A DNA stretch of 64,000 nucleotides from Fimbriimonadaceae bacterium (GCA_019638675.1 JAHBTE010000001.1:1458605-1522604); one strand, 5' to 3'. Numbered from the stretch's first letter, positions 26,952 to 35,591 are shown. The notes: generated by a model from the sequence alone, not told the origin. Program-made: numbers and translations.

Positions 26952-28805
26952 TTATAGGCCAGCGAGCAGAGCTTTTGCGGCGGCTTTGTTTGCATCGCCA
27001 GGGCCGTTTTTGGCGACATATTCCAGAGCAACTTTCGATTTAGTAGTTGGCATATCGGTCGCCATTACTTCCAGAGCAAGCTTTACTTCCGCTTCATTCT
27101 TTGAATAAAGACTCATACTCAAGTCGCCGACTTTGCCTTTCGCAACTGGAATTTTGGTTACGTTCTTTTTCACGAATCCGAGAGCGGCTTTGCGTACGTC
27201 AGGGGATGCCGATCTCAGGCACCATTCCAGTACCTTGACCAAATGTTCTTGCTCGTAATCTTCGGCGTCGCTCGCGGAGAGTCTGGTTAACGCTTCAGGA
27301 GATGTATCGAGCCATTTTGCGACTTCTTTTGGCAAGTTCTTAAGCAAGTTTTGACTGATCCAAGCAACAGCGTAGTCGGGGGCGGCGGAGCCAGAGAGCA
27401 AACTTGGAGTGAAGAGGTCTTTGTCTAAGAATTGCTTTGCTTCAAGTCCTCCAGCGATTCCGACATCCGCGAGTGCCATCGCAAAAGCTGAGTCTGTCAT
27501 TGGGCTGACGAGTTTTGCATTGATTTGCTTCATCGTCGCTTTATCGGTGTAAATCCACAAACGGGCTTGATCCCAGACGCCACGGAAATTGGAGTTGTTC
27601 ATGCGTCCTGTTATCTCTCGAAGTATCGGGTCTTGGCAACGGTAGGGCAGATACTTGACGCCGGCGGCTGGCTCCTTCTTTTCCATGTTCATGCAGAGCA
27701 CGCGCATTTGAGCGGGAGATTGAACCGGATCGTTGTTGAGCGAGGCAAAGACATCAAGGTTGTTAAATGTCATGCGGTTGAATGAAACGCCAGTAGTCAT
27801 TGTTTGAAACGCGGGATTCGTTGGAATCCACATGGTTCCGACCGGGGCATCTAAATCCATGTTGCACGGGTTCTGTTGCTGCTCTACTAGCGGGAAGAAG
27901 AGGTGGTTCATATCTTCGCCTTCGGGGGCGTACATCCCGATAATCGCAAGAAGTTCAGCTGGCGTGTATTGTCCGGATTCAATAAACTTGTCAATCACAC
28001 TAGGTGGGTTAGATCGCTTGATATCTGAATAGAATGTGCCGATACTCACGCTTGGCACAAGATAGTCGAGCTTGCCTGCGTAGGTGAATCCTTCGTATTG
28101 GTTGGCCTTAGTAGTAGGGAAAATGATTTGAGTGCTTTCCCCATCCTTATTGGTTACCGTTAAGCCCCCAAGTGCTTGTTGAAGTTCTTTGTTCGGTTGC
28201 CCATCAGCGAAGTATTGGCTAGCGATCGGTTTATCAAGCGGATCGTAGTAGGTGCCAATCGGGTATTTCCATTCTCCTATGGTCTCAAATTGAAGACCGG
28301 CTGACGTTGTCCATTCTTTTCGGTAAGTAAGACTAAGATCAACATTGTAAGGTTGGTATCCGTATTCAAGTTTCGTCCAGCCGTTTGGTTTTAAACTAGC
28401 CGAAGGGTTGATGCGAGTATCTGTGGGAAGCGAATTAAAAATATCATCCGCTTTCGTCATGATGTTGACGACACCAGCGACAGCATCTGATCCATAAACT
28501 GCAGTAGATAAGTCTCGCAAGACTTCAACTCGATCTACAGCTGCGGTAGGAATCGTGTTCAGGTCTACTCTGCCCCGAAGATTAAAAGGGCTAGCAAGTT
28601 GGTCGGGCCTGGTGTTGACTGAAAGGCCTCGTATAGGCATTCCTGTTTGAGTGAGTTGTAAATTGGTTTGAACTCTGAGGTTCACAATATCTTTGACGTT
28701 GGTGGTTGAATTGAGCTGTTCGATTTGACCAACATCAACTACAGATACTGGGATGGTTGTCTCAACTTTGGCAGTTGTCGTGAATACAAGAATTGCAGCC
28801 AACAT
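26952..28805 (-). CDS. TonB-plug domain fused to a non-barrel helical C-terminal region
   Basis: The 617-residue protein begins with a short hydrophobic leader, followed by a clear TonB-dependent receptor plug (about residues 20-120). The plug shows NLRGRVDLNTIPTAAVDRVEV followed by LRDLSTAVYGSDAVAGVVNI. A full receptor would continue for some 500-600 residues of beta-barrel, but here only a few strand-like pieces follow (VDLSLTYRKEW, LQFETIGEWKYP). From about residue 330 the chain becomes helical and resembles a HEAT/ARM-type repeat (EVAKWLDTSPEALTRLSASD, VRKAALGFVKKN, EVKLALEVMATD). The gene ends without an aromatic terminal residue. It may be a real chimeric protein or a decayed receptor joined to another gene. 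Confidence 0.75.
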   Translation of the reverse strand: MLAAILVFTTTAKVETTIPVSVVDVGQIEQLNSTTNVKDIVNLRVQTNLQLTQTGMPIRGLSVNTRPDQLASPFNLRGRVDLNTIPTAAVDRVEVLRDLSTAVYGSDAVAGVVNIMTKADDIFNSLPTDTRINPSASLKPNGWTKLEYGYQPYNVDLSLTYRKEWTTSAGLQFETIGEWKYPIGTYYDPLDKPIASQYFADGQPNKELQQALGGLTVTNKDGESTQIIFPTTKANQYEGFTYAGKLDYLVPSVSIGTFYSDIKRSNPPSVIDKFIESGQYTPAELLAIIGMYAPEGEDMNHLFFPLVEQQQNPCNMDLDAPVGTMWIPTNPAFQTMTTGVSFNRMTFNNLDVFASLNNDPVQSPAQMRVLCMNMEKKEPAAGVKYLPYRCQDPILREITGRMNNSNFRGVWDQARLWIYTDKATMKQINAKLVSPMTDSAFAMALADVGIAGGLEAKQFLDKDLFTPSLLSGSAAPDYAVAWISQNLLKNLPKEVAKWLDTSPEALTRLSASDAEDYEQEHLVKVLEWCLRSASPDVRKAALGFVKKNVTKIPVAKGKVGDLSMSLYSKNEAEVKLALEVMATDMPTTKSKVALEYVAKNGPGDANKAAAKALLAGL

Positions 28806-28860
28806 GATGTTGCCATGATAACAAAAAAGCGTCGTGACAATGTACTTTTTAGCTCGACTT

Positions 28861-29997
28861 TTAATCTGCTGGAGCTAGTAAAAGCGTGACTTCACTGCAG
28901 AAATGTTGACCAGTTTGTGTGAGATAGAGACGGTCGTTATCTAATTTGATCCAGCTCCGCGAAATGGATTTTTCCAATCCCTGAGTGTCTAGATTAAGGC
29001 CAGTGGTTGGTAACCCTTCGTTTAGTCGCAGACCGAGCATGAGCTTTTCAAAGTTTTGGTCGCTCTCAGTAAGGAATTCACTTTCGCAGTGGAGGGATTT
29101 GTTGTCTTCTATTGCGGTCGAATATCCTTCTGGGTGCTTGAGATTTGTGTAGCGGTATTTGCCTTGAGCAGTGTAGTAGCAACCAACGGCTCCCGGGCCA
29201 TAAGCGAGATACTCCTCGTTGCGCCAATAAGCGAGGTTGTGGCGGGATTCGTTCCCTGGCAATGCGAAGTTCGAGATTTCGTACTGACTTAATCCGGCAG
29301 ATTCCGTGACTTCGATTGCTTTTGAATACATCTGCGTTTGCGCTTCATCGTCCGGCAGATTGAGCATGCCTTTTGTATGATGGCGATAGAACCGAGTGTT
29401 TGGCTCGATGGTCAAGCAGTAGAGGCTGAGGTGTTGTGTGCCAAGCGAGAGCGCAGTTTCGAGATTGTTTTGCCACGCTCGCGGTGATTGTCCGGGCAAG
29501 GCGAACATGAGATCAATGTTGATACTCGTGAACCCTGCGGCTTTAGCTTTGGCGACGGCTTGTGCGATATGAGTCGGTGCGTGGACTCTGCCAAGGCGAA
29601 CCAAATCGTCGGCCTGGAAGCTCTGTGCACCCAGGGACAAGCGGTTGAAGCCAGCTTTACGCATCGCTTCGAATTTAGGAAAATCTATCGTGCCGGGGTT
29701 GGCTTCGGATGTGATTTCGCAGTCCTCAGTTGGGGGATGGGCTTCGATGACTGCTTCCAGGATTGCGACAAGTTGTTCGGTTGGGAGATAGGTTGGGGTG
29801 CCGCCTCCGATAAAGATGGTTTTGGCCGGGCGTCCTCGGTTGGTGGAGTTTGTGATTTCAGCGATGGTTGCCGCAGTGGTGCGCGCCATGATGTCGCCCT
29901 GCATGGCATAGGAATTAAAATCGCAGTATCCACACTTCGAAGGGCAAAACGGAGTGTGGATGTAAACGGCAACGGGATCGTGATTGATCGGTTCTAT
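28861..29997 (-). CDS. hemW: HemW-like radical SAM protein; non-standard start
   Basis: HemW is a heme-chaperone-type member of the coproporphyrinogen III oxidase-like radical SAM family. The 4Fe-4S motif CPSKCGYC is preceded by VAVYIHTPF, as in HemW. Then come TIFIGGGTPTYL, SLGAQSF, and a C-terminal domain containing QYEISNFALPG and SRHNLAYWRNEEYLAYGPGA. The part after Met at 29904 is 347 residues, but the iron-sulfur motif lies upstream of it. In that frame, between TAA (30003-30001) and the motif, there is no ATG, GTG or TTG: only ATA (29997) and ATC (29988) could serve. The start given here is therefore tentative. Confidence 0.85.
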   Translation of the reverse strand: MEPINHDPVAVYIHTPFCPSKCGYCDFNSYAMQGDIMARTTAATIAEITNSTNRGRPAKTIFIGGGTPTYLPTEQLVAILEAVIEAHPPTEDCEITSEANPGTIDFPKFEAMRKAGFNRLSLGAQSFQADDLVRLGRVHAPTHIAQAVAKAKAAGFTSINIDLMFALPGQSPRAWQNNLETALSLGTQHLSLYCLTIEPNTRFYRHHTKGMLNLPDDEAQTQMYSKAIEVTESAGLSQYEISNFALPGNESRHNLAYWRNEEYLAYGPGAVGCYYTAQGKYRYTNLKHPEGYSTAIEDNKSLHCESEFLTESDQNFEKLMLGLRLNEGLPTTGLNLDTQGLEKSISRSWIKLDNDRLYLTQTGQHFCSEVTLLLAPAD

Positions 29998-30021
29998 GGG
30001 TTAATTATGGTGGGATGTGGC

Positions 30022-30192
30022 TCAGTCGCGCGATGCTAAGGCCGCGATCAGCCCTAATACGATTCCTGCAATCACCGGCACCGCCGGCTGATGACACGAA
30101 ATTCATCCAGAGTTGGAGGCTTTCATCAATAGGTGGTAGCCGAACCCGGCGGCACCTCCGATGATCGCAGATGAGATTGCTTTGATGAGCAT
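30022..30192 (-). CDS. Small two-helix membrane protein ORF with internal in-frame UGA (candidate selenoprotein)
   Basis: The frame starts at ATG 30192-30190, is interrupted by TGA at 30105-30103, and stays open to the TGA at 30024-30022, giving 56 positions in all. Before the UGA is a helix rich in small residues (IKAISSAIIGGAAGFGYHLL). After it come ISCHQP and a second helix (VPVIAGIVLGLIAALA). The UGA is followed two residues later by Cys, giving UxxC. By memory the layout resembles small DUF6132-type proteins with a CxxGxC loop between two helices, and the UGA falls at the second Cys position. Downstream a SECIS-like hairpin is present. No Shine-Dalgarno box is visible. A nonsense pseudogene is the main alternative. 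Confidence 0.5.
30071..30092 (-). promoter_or_regulatory. SECIS-like hairpin 3' of the internal UGA
   Basis: On the minus strand the 22 bases fold as ATCA/TGAT, a bulged G, and CCGGC/GCCGG around the apical loop GGT. The loop starts 20 bases after the UGA codon. Published rules for bacterial SECIS elements (loop about 16-37 bases after UGA, G in the first two loop bases, short upper stem) are met. Whether it binds SelB is unknown. Confidence 0.4.
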
Positions 30193-30263
30193 TGATTATT
30201 CAGAGTGCAGAACGAGTGGCATTCGTTCCGTTACTGGGACTGTCATTTTTTTCACTAGTGGAG

Positions 30264-31436
30264 TTACTTATCAAGTAACGCAGCAATCCCGGGAAGCACT
30301 TGCCCTTCGAGGAATTCCAGCGATGCGCCGCCACCGGTGGAGACGTGGGTGACCTGGTATGCGAGTCCAAACTTTTCGATTGCAGCCGCAGAATCGCCGC
30401 CACCTACGATACTTGTGCCTTTGCACTCAGCCAATCCCAGAGCGACTTGCTTGGTGCCGTTGGCAAACGCATCAAATTCGAAAACTCCCATTGGCCCGTT
30501 CCACAAAACGGTTTGGGCATTTGCGGCAATTTCTCGGAATCGTTTTGCTGATTCCGGGCCAATATCTAATCCCATTTGATCGGCAGGAATGGCGTTTGAA
30601 GGCACTACCTTAGCCGGAGCATCAGCTTTGAATTCGGGAGCCACCACGGTATCGGTCGGTAACACTATTTTGGGATTTGCTAGCAAGGTTTTGCAGTAGT
30701 CCAGAGATTCTTCGTCGAGCAAAGACTTACCGATCTCGTTACCCTCTGCCTTGAGGAAGGTGTATGCCATGCCTCCGCCAATAATGAGTTGGTCAACTTT
30801 TGGTAAAAGCGATTCAATGACCTGAATTTTATCTTTGACTTTTGCGCCGCCCATGATTGCTACGAACGGGCGTTTGGGGTCTTCCACTGCATTGCCAAGG
30901 AAGTTAATCTCTTTCTCGATGAGGAATCCCGCAACGGCGGGAAGGTGGTGCGCGATTCCTTCGGTGGAAGCGTGTGCGCGATGAGCGGTACCAAACGCAT
31001 CATTTACGTAAATGTCTGCCAGGCTGGCGAGTTCCTTGGCAAAAGCAGGGTCGTTGGCTTCTTCTTCGTTGTGGTAACGCACGTTTTGGAGGAGAATCAC
31101 TTGTCCAGGCTGAACCGCTTTAGCGGCGGCTTGGGCGGCGGGGCCGATGCAGTCGGAGGTCAGCACAACTGGTTGTCCCAAGAGCTCAGTGAGTCTTTGC
31201 GCGACAGGCGCAAGCGAGAATTCTGGATCGGGCTTGCCTTTTGGTCGGCCCATGTGAGAAGCCAGGATGAGTGCCGCCCCTTGATCTAAGCAGTAATGAA
31301 TGGTAGGAAGTGACGACGTGATACGGATGTCGTCGGTGATTTGCCCGTTTTCCATCGGAACATTGAAATCGCATCGGATGAATACCTTTTTGCCGGAAAG
31401 GTCAATTTCGCGGACGGTCTTTTTATTGAGGGGCAT
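30264..31436 (-). CDS. pgk: Phosphoglycerate kinase
   Basis: Glycolytic enzyme that makes ATP and 3-phosphoglycerate from 1,3-bisphosphoglycerate. The 390-residue protein has the N-terminal signature [13 protein letters not shown], the substrate-binding [48 protein letters not shown] and the nucleotide-binding end [13 protein letters not shown]. Nothing is truncated. The next genes on the same strand are the UGA-containing small ORF and hemW. Confidence 0.97.
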   Translation of the reverse strand: MPLNKKTVREIDLSGKKVFIRCDFNVPMENGQITDDIRITSSLPTIHYCLDQGAALILASHMGRPKGKPDPEFSLAPVAQRLTELLGQPVVLTSDCIGPAAQAAAKAVQPGQVILLQNVRYHNEEEANDPAFAKELASLADIYVNDAFGTAHRAHASTEGIAHHLPAVAGFLIEKEINFLGNAVEDPKRPFVAIMGGAKVKDKIQVIESLLPKVDQLIIGGGMAYTFLKAEGNEIGKSLLDEESLDYCKTLLANPKIVLPTDTVVAPEFKADAPAKVVPSNAIPADQMGLDIGPESAKRFREIAANAQTVLWNGPMGVFEFDAFANGTKQVALGLAECKGTSIVGGGDSAAAIEKFGLAYQVTHVSTGGGASLEFLEGQVLPGIAALLDK

Positions 31437-31534
31437 AAGGACGATTCTACTGCGGTCGCTAACGTTATATTAGGAATTTGTTTTCAGCAAGGAAGGGAAC
31501 CAGAAATCGGGATTACCGAGTAAATTGATTTAGT

Positions 31535-32329
31535 ATGTTGGGTTCATTTGCAGTTTTGGTTTTTGCCGGAATTGGACAAACACCGCCCTCCTCGTTATCT
31601 GAGCTTGGAACTCAATACGGTTTTGAAGTTGAGGTTCCGACATCGACTGTTTCATGGCAAGGCCAGGGATACACAGTAAAAGGTGAGCCAACATCGCAAG
31701 ATGCCCTGGAAAAATACACACAGTTATTTGCGAACGAATGGAAGCTTTATCCTGTTTCGTTTGTTAAGAAAGCAAAGGTTTTTAAGATTACATTTTGTGT
31801 TTCGTTATCGCTAAATAATCAGTTCCGGGCGGCAGTGCCATCTTATGATGCTGATCGTATGTTTTACGATACAGCGGCGGGTGCATACAACTCGAATTAT
31901 CAAAGGAACGTAGTTCACCACGAGTATTTTCATATGGTGGATCAGCGCGAGAAGCGGCTCTACACTGATCCTGAATGGGCATCCTTGAACCCACCCGATT
32001 TTAAATACGGCTCAGGGGGAGCACAAATGCGAACAAGCGGAGCAGGTTCATTAACCGACAAGATTCCTGGATTTTTGACACTGTACGGTACTTCAGGAGT
32101 TGAGGAAGACAAGGCCGAACTGTTCGCTCATATGATTGTTGATGGGGAGTTTGTTGCGAATCGGGCGAAACTTGATCCAGTGCTGAATAAAAAAATCGGC
32201 CTACTCAAAAAGCGGCTTACTGAATTTGACAGTTCAATGGGCGACTTGTTTTGGAAGAAGATTCCAGGCTGGAAACCAGTTGATGACAAGCTTCCTATTT
32301 TAGGATTAGCTAAGTTAAATAAGAATTAA
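31535..32329 (+). CDS. Secreted putative zinc metallopeptidase (HEYFH)
   Basis: The 264-residue protein starts with a signal-like segment (LGSFAVLVFAGIGQ). Its centre reads VVHHEYFHMVDQREKRLY, an HExxH site with a following Asp, and further on GVEEDKAELFAH supplies Glu residues that could be the third ligand. The order of sites fits gluzincin-type peptidases. The protein is unrelated in overall sequence to the one at 11831 but shares the layout. It is the last cellular gene before the phage-type structural module; no promoter or terminator between the two is obvious. Confidence 0.65.
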   Translation: MLGSFAVLVFAGIGQTPPSSLSELGTQYGFEVEVPTSTVSWQGQGYTVKGEPTSQDALEKYTQLFANEWKLYPVSFVKKAKVFKITFCVSLSLNNQFRAAVPSYDADRMFYDTAAGAYNSNYQRNVVHHEYFHMVDQREKRLYTDPEWASLNPPDFKYGSGGAQMRTSGAGSLTDKIPGFLTLYGTSGVEEDKAELFAHMIVDGEFVANRAKLDPVLNKKIGLLKKRLTEFDSSMGDLFWKKIPGWKPVDDKLPILGLAKLNKN

Positions 32330-32391
32330 TCGGTGGGACGAAGTTACATTACTTCAGGGTTGCCAGTATTTATTAGTTGACTAGGTTTTTT

Positions 32392-32949
32392 ATGGAGCGG
32401 AAAATTTGTTTGCTCGATGTACAAGTTGGTTCTGCGTGTGAACTGGGATCGGCTCTGGAAGGATACGCCTCCATTAAGCACGTTGTTGATGCGTATGGAG
32501 ACGTGATCTTGGACGGAGCTTATGGTGACTTGGCTGAGTTCGTCCGAAGTGGATTCGTGGCGGTTGGTCACGACCATTCGGGAATTCCAGTGGGCTACAT
32601 CACTCAAGCGGTGGAAGATGCAAAAGGGTTGTTCGTTGGAATGGAATTCCACTCTACTGAGGCGGCTCAGTCTGCCCAAACTGTGACGAAGGAACGTCTA
32701 CAGGCGGGCAAAAGAGTCGGCCTGAGTATTGGCTACCTACCGCTTGAGTGGGGGTTTGAAACACGCAACGGAAAACGGGTTCGGCTACTGAAAAAACTTG
32801 AACTCAAAGAGTTCAGTTTAGTGACCTTGCCAGCAGTGGCAAATGCTGAAGTCACTTATTTGAAGGAGTCTACAACGGAACTAGATTTTGCCACGATTGA
32901 GCAACTCAGCACTGAGTGGAGCCAGCATTTGAACGGCGCAACCAATTAG
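32392..32949 (+). CDS. HK97-family prohead protease
   Basis: Serine protease that processes the capsid scaffold during head maturation. The chain has the family order: ERKICLLDVQ, the glycine-rich strand LEGYASIKHVVDAYGD, a central VAVGHDHSGIPVGYI (His of the catalytic site), and KRVGLSIGYLPLEW with the nucleophile Ser, followed by KKLELKEFSLVTLPA. The frame opens at TTG 32377 but the ATG at 32392 is a better start. It lies 23 bases before the capsid gene, as is usual. Length about 185 residues fits. Confidence 0.85.
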   Translation: MERKICLLDVQVGSACELGSALEGYASIKHVVDAYGDVILDGAYGDLAEFVRSGFVAVGHDHSGIPVGYITQAVEDAKGLFVGMEFHSTEAAQSAQTVTKERLQAGKRVGLSIGYLPLEWGFETRNGKRVRLLKKLELKEFSLVTLPAVANAEVTYLKESTTELDFATIEQLSTEWSQHLNGATN

Positions 32950-32972
32950 ATTTTTGAAAGAGAAAGATAGAA

Positions 32973-34202
32973 ATGAATAGTGTTAATCATATTGAATTAG
33001 GGCGTGAGCTTGAATCGAAGCGGGCAGCATACAAACAAAGGTGGGATGGCTACGCAACGAAATCGTTAGTTGATGGCAAGCAGGTGAAAGATATCCCTGC
33101 TAATGACTTGGAAGGGTTGCGGCGAATGATGGATGACATCAACGAAGTTGCATCCAAACACGAGATTGCTTTAGCCGCATTTGAGAATGCTCAGGCGATT
33201 GAATCGAAGCAAATTGAGAATTCACGACCTCTTAATAGGGTTGCCGCAGCGACGGATATCCATTCGGTATCCGAACAGTTTCTAAAGAGTTCCGCTTGGA
33301 ACGGGCGAGTAGGTGGTAAGTTCAGCGACGTTGAGCTAGATCGTGCCGCCCTTGCTTTTCTTGGGGTGAAAAGCGTGATGACCACTGGTTCTGGATTTGC
33401 ACCGCAGGTGCTTCGAGATGGAACGGTCGTGCCGATTATCTCTCGACCTCCGCAACTGCTTGACCTGATCCGCATTGATCAGACCGACCAAAACGCGGTC
33501 AAGTTCATGAAGCAGTCCACAAGGACAAATGCTGCGGGAACAAAAGGTGAGACAGTTGGACTGGATGAGGCGGGAATCGCTTATTCTGAAGCAACGGTCA
33601 ACATCCGCAAGATCGGGGTGTTTCTGCCGATAACGGAAGAGCAGTTAGACGATGAGCCGGGGGTTCGCGCTCTGATTGATGAAGACCTCAAATTAATGGT
33701 TCGCCAGAAACTAGATGAGCAGATCACGGTCGGCGATGGCACGGGCACTAATATCTTGGGTCTGTATAACCAAGCGGCGGTGCTTTCACAAGCGGCAGGA
33801 ACCGATTCGGCTTTCGACCAGATCATGAAGGCGATGACGAAGGTTCGGACATCGGGGCGGGCTAAGCCGAATTTGGTGGTTCTACACAGTGACAATTATC
33901 AGTCATTAGCGCTGACTAAAACATCTGACGGCTTATATGTTTTTGGGCATCCCGGCGACGCGCCGCTCAACCGAGTGTGGGGTGTGCAGATTGTGGCGAG
34001 CGAGGCGCTGACTGCGGGCACGGGAATGGTTCTTGATACTGATTTTTCACGCATTAAAATCAGGGGCGAACTTGCTGTAACGAGCAGTAACTCGCACGAA
34101 GACTATTTCACTTCTAACCAGGTGGCGATACGCGCAGTCGTGCGCGCAGGTTTGCAGGTTTTGCGAGATCAGTCGATCTGCCGATTGACAGGGCTGAGCT
34201 AG
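32973..34202 (+). CDS. HK97-type major capsid protein
   Basis: The 409-residue protein has an N-terminal helical region (about 1-85) of the delta/scaffold type that the protease would remove, rich in Glu/Lys/Gln. The HK97-fold core follows: ALAFLGVKSVMTTGSGFAP, IRIDQTDQNAVKFMKQ, the E-loop-like IRKIGVFLPITEEQLDD, DEQITVGDGTGTN, VLHSDNYQSLAL and GVQIVASEAL, ending with a typical A-domain strand. A strong hairpin with a T-run lies just downstream and may lower transcription of the following connectors. Confidence 0.9.
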   Translation: MNSVNHIELGRELESKRAAYKQRWDGYATKSLVDGKQVKDIPANDLEGLRRMMDDINEVASKHEIALAAFENAQAIESKQIENSRPLNRVAAATDIHSVSEQFLKSSAWNGRVGGKFSDVELDRAALAFLGVKSVMTTGSGFAPQVLRDGTVVPIISRPPQLLDLIRIDQTDQNAVKFMKQSTRTNAAGTKGETVGLDEAGIAYSEATVNIRKIGVFLPITEEQLDDEPGVRALIDEDLKLMVRQKLDEQITVGDGTGTNILGLYNQAAVLSQAAGTDSAFDQIMKAMTKVRTSGRAKPNLVVLHSDNYQSLALTKTSDGLYVFGHPGDAPLNRVWGVQIVASEALTAGTGMVLDTDFSRIKIRGELAVTSSNSHEDYFTSNQVAIRAVVRAGLQVLRDQSICRLTGLS

Positions 34203-34213
34203 GGATAGCAATT

Positions 34214-34244
34214 GGGCGACCCAGCACAGGGTCGCCCACGTTTT
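34214..34244 (+). terminator. Hairpin with T-run after the capsid gene (attenuator)
   Basis: GGGCGACCC (34214-34222) and GGGTCGCCC (34229-34237) form a 9-bp perfect stem with loop AGCACA, followed by ACG and TTTT (34241-34244). It lies 12 bases after the capsid stop and 15 before the next gene start. That is the usual place for a partial terminator that keeps capsid mRNA in excess. Confidence 0.65.
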
Positions 34245-34258
34245 AAGGAGGATTACTT

Positions 34259-34837
34259 ATGGCGTTTGATGCGTGGCCGACAGAAGCTCTGGTCGGCGAA
34301 TTTTTACTGGATTGCGGCTACAGTTCGTTGCCTTCTGCTGATATTGCAGAGGTTGTAGAAAGGGCAGTTGCCGAGTTGGAATCGTTAGTGGGCTTCTTTC
34401 CATTTTTAGCAGATGAGCTGGTGGAGATTGAATTAGCGGCAGATGGATCGGTGGCTTTGCCTCAGCCGTTTGCGAGCATAGATTGGGTGAAACTAGATGA
34501 ACAAGAAATTGAATGGACAGCGTGCCCAGCCGGGATTATTCCGATTCGGGTTGTTCGGCTGGCTGAAGGAATATCTGGAACGGTTTCGGTGGCCGGACGG
34601 GCTGGATATGGACTGACTGTGCCAAGTGATGTTTGGTATGCAGTTCGCGATCTGGCGGCGAGTTGGGTAATAGAGATGATCGCTCAAAGTAGCACTTCGG
34701 AGATTGAATCAGTCAAGCAAGATTCGGTCACAGTGAAGTACCGAGCAGATGCTCTTTCTACTCGGATGGCTTCGTTACTTGCCGATCGTGCAAGGTTAGT
34801 TTTTGCCAGATATTGGGTGTCAGGGATGGGAGCGTAG
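34259..34837 (+). CDS. Phage head-tail connector-like protein
   Basis: The 192-residue soluble protein follows the capsid gene directly, the normal place for the first head-tail connector (gp6-like). It is largely acidic in the N-terminal half, contains VGFFPFLADELVEIELA, a central strand ...RVVRLAEGISGTVSV, and a helical end rich in Arg/Ala. The function is assigned from position and size, because the sequence itself is too divergent to match a named family by eye. The purine-rich AGGAGG upstream (34246-34251) is a strong ribosome site. Confidence 0.6.
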   Translation: MAFDAWPTEALVGEFLLDCGYSSLPSADIAEVVERAVAELESLVGFFPFLADELVEIELAADGSVALPQPFASIDWVKLDEQEIEWTACPAGIIPIRVVRLAEGISGTVSVAGRAGYGLTVPSDVWYAVRDLAASWVIEMIAQSSTSEIESVKQDSVTVKYRADALSTRMASLLADRARLVFARYWVSGMGA

Positions 34838-34839
34838 GA

Positions 34840-35175
34840 TTGGCACTCGTTTGGAAACCTCACGAGTTTCATTTGTGGAAATTAGTGCCGGAAGTCGTTG
34901 AAGGAAGGGTCATAAAGAGCGAATGGGTTTGGGATAGCACGTTCAGCGGATTGTTGGTTGAAAAGGCGGCTCATGAAGTTCGCGACTTGACTGATATTGA
35001 AAGCCAAAACTTAGCGGTTGTGTTAATGGAATTGGAGGATTCGGAAGCAGTTGAGCTGGGAGACCAGCTTGTGTTGGATGCATGGAAATACCGAGTCCTC
35101 GTTGATCCGATCCGATTCAGTATTGACTTGCCCACTGACCACGCAAAAGTTGTTGTCGAGAGGTTGGATTCGTGA
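34840..35175 (+). CDS. Phage head closure/neck-like protein
   Basis: This is a 111-residue protein with several beta strands (LVWKPHEFHLWKLVP, AVELGDQLVLDAWKYRVLVDP, AKVVVERL). The TTG at 34840 is chosen because GGGAG (34828-34832) lies seven bases upstream. The frame opens earlier at 34813 inside the previous gene. Its place between the connector and the tail completion protein and its small beta-rich fold fit a head-tail joining protein, but the family is not certain. The end overlaps the next start by four bases. Confidence 0.6.
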   Translation: MALVWKPHEFHLWKLVPEVVEGRVIKSEWVWDSTFSGLLVEKAAHEVRDLTDIESQNLAVVLMELEDSEAVELGDQLVLDAWKYRVLVDPIRFSIDLPTDHAKVVVERLDS

Positions 35176-35585
35176 GTTGGGGGAACGACGTTATCGCGGT
35201 TCGCGACTGGCTGGTTGAAGCAGTTCATACGGTCTGGCCAGGAATGCTAGTTGCTACGGAAAAACCTGAGCGTGATTTCGGGGTTCCGTTCGCCCGAATA
35301 GTGACTAAGCAATTGGAATTTCATTCGGAAACCGTAGAATATGACCGATTGCAGGTTCAATTTGCGATTAGGGTTCGGCGAGAAGTTACAGCGGGGATTG
35401 TGGGCAATCAGTTGATCGCAGATGCAGAGAATTTAAGGTCAGAACTTCTGGGATCAGCCAATCCGGCGGGAGTTGCTGACTCGCCTCTTGTAACCGGAGT
35501 GCAGATAGAACAAGAAACGCCGGGTGACCAAGAGTTTGATTTATTAGTGAACTTTAGTTGCTGGATGAGTGCGGCGAGGGGATAG
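35172..35585 (+). CDS. Phage tail completion-like protein
   Basis: The 137-residue protein is acidic and alternates helix and strand. It starts with GTG at 35172, overlapping the previous stop. Segments such as VRDWLVEAVHTVWPGM and LVTGVQIEQETPGDQEFDLLVNFSCWM resemble small minor tail or tail-completion proteins found between head-tail joining and tail tube genes. Position gives most of the weight to this call. No enzymatic motif is visible. Confidence 0.55.
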   Translation: MSWGNDVIAVRDWLVEAVHTVWPGMLVATEKPERDFGVPFARIVTKQLEFHSETVEYDRLQVQFAIRVRREVTAGIVGNQLIADAENLRSELLGSANPAGVADSPLVTGVQIEQETPGDQEFDLLVNFSCWMSAARG

Positions 35586-35591
35586 GTTTTA

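Noticed and set aside
30022-30192. UGA read as tryptophan (alternative code)
   Set aside because: The window's other genes use TGA normally as a stop (for example after fliQ-type and phage genes), so a general recoding of UGA is not supported.
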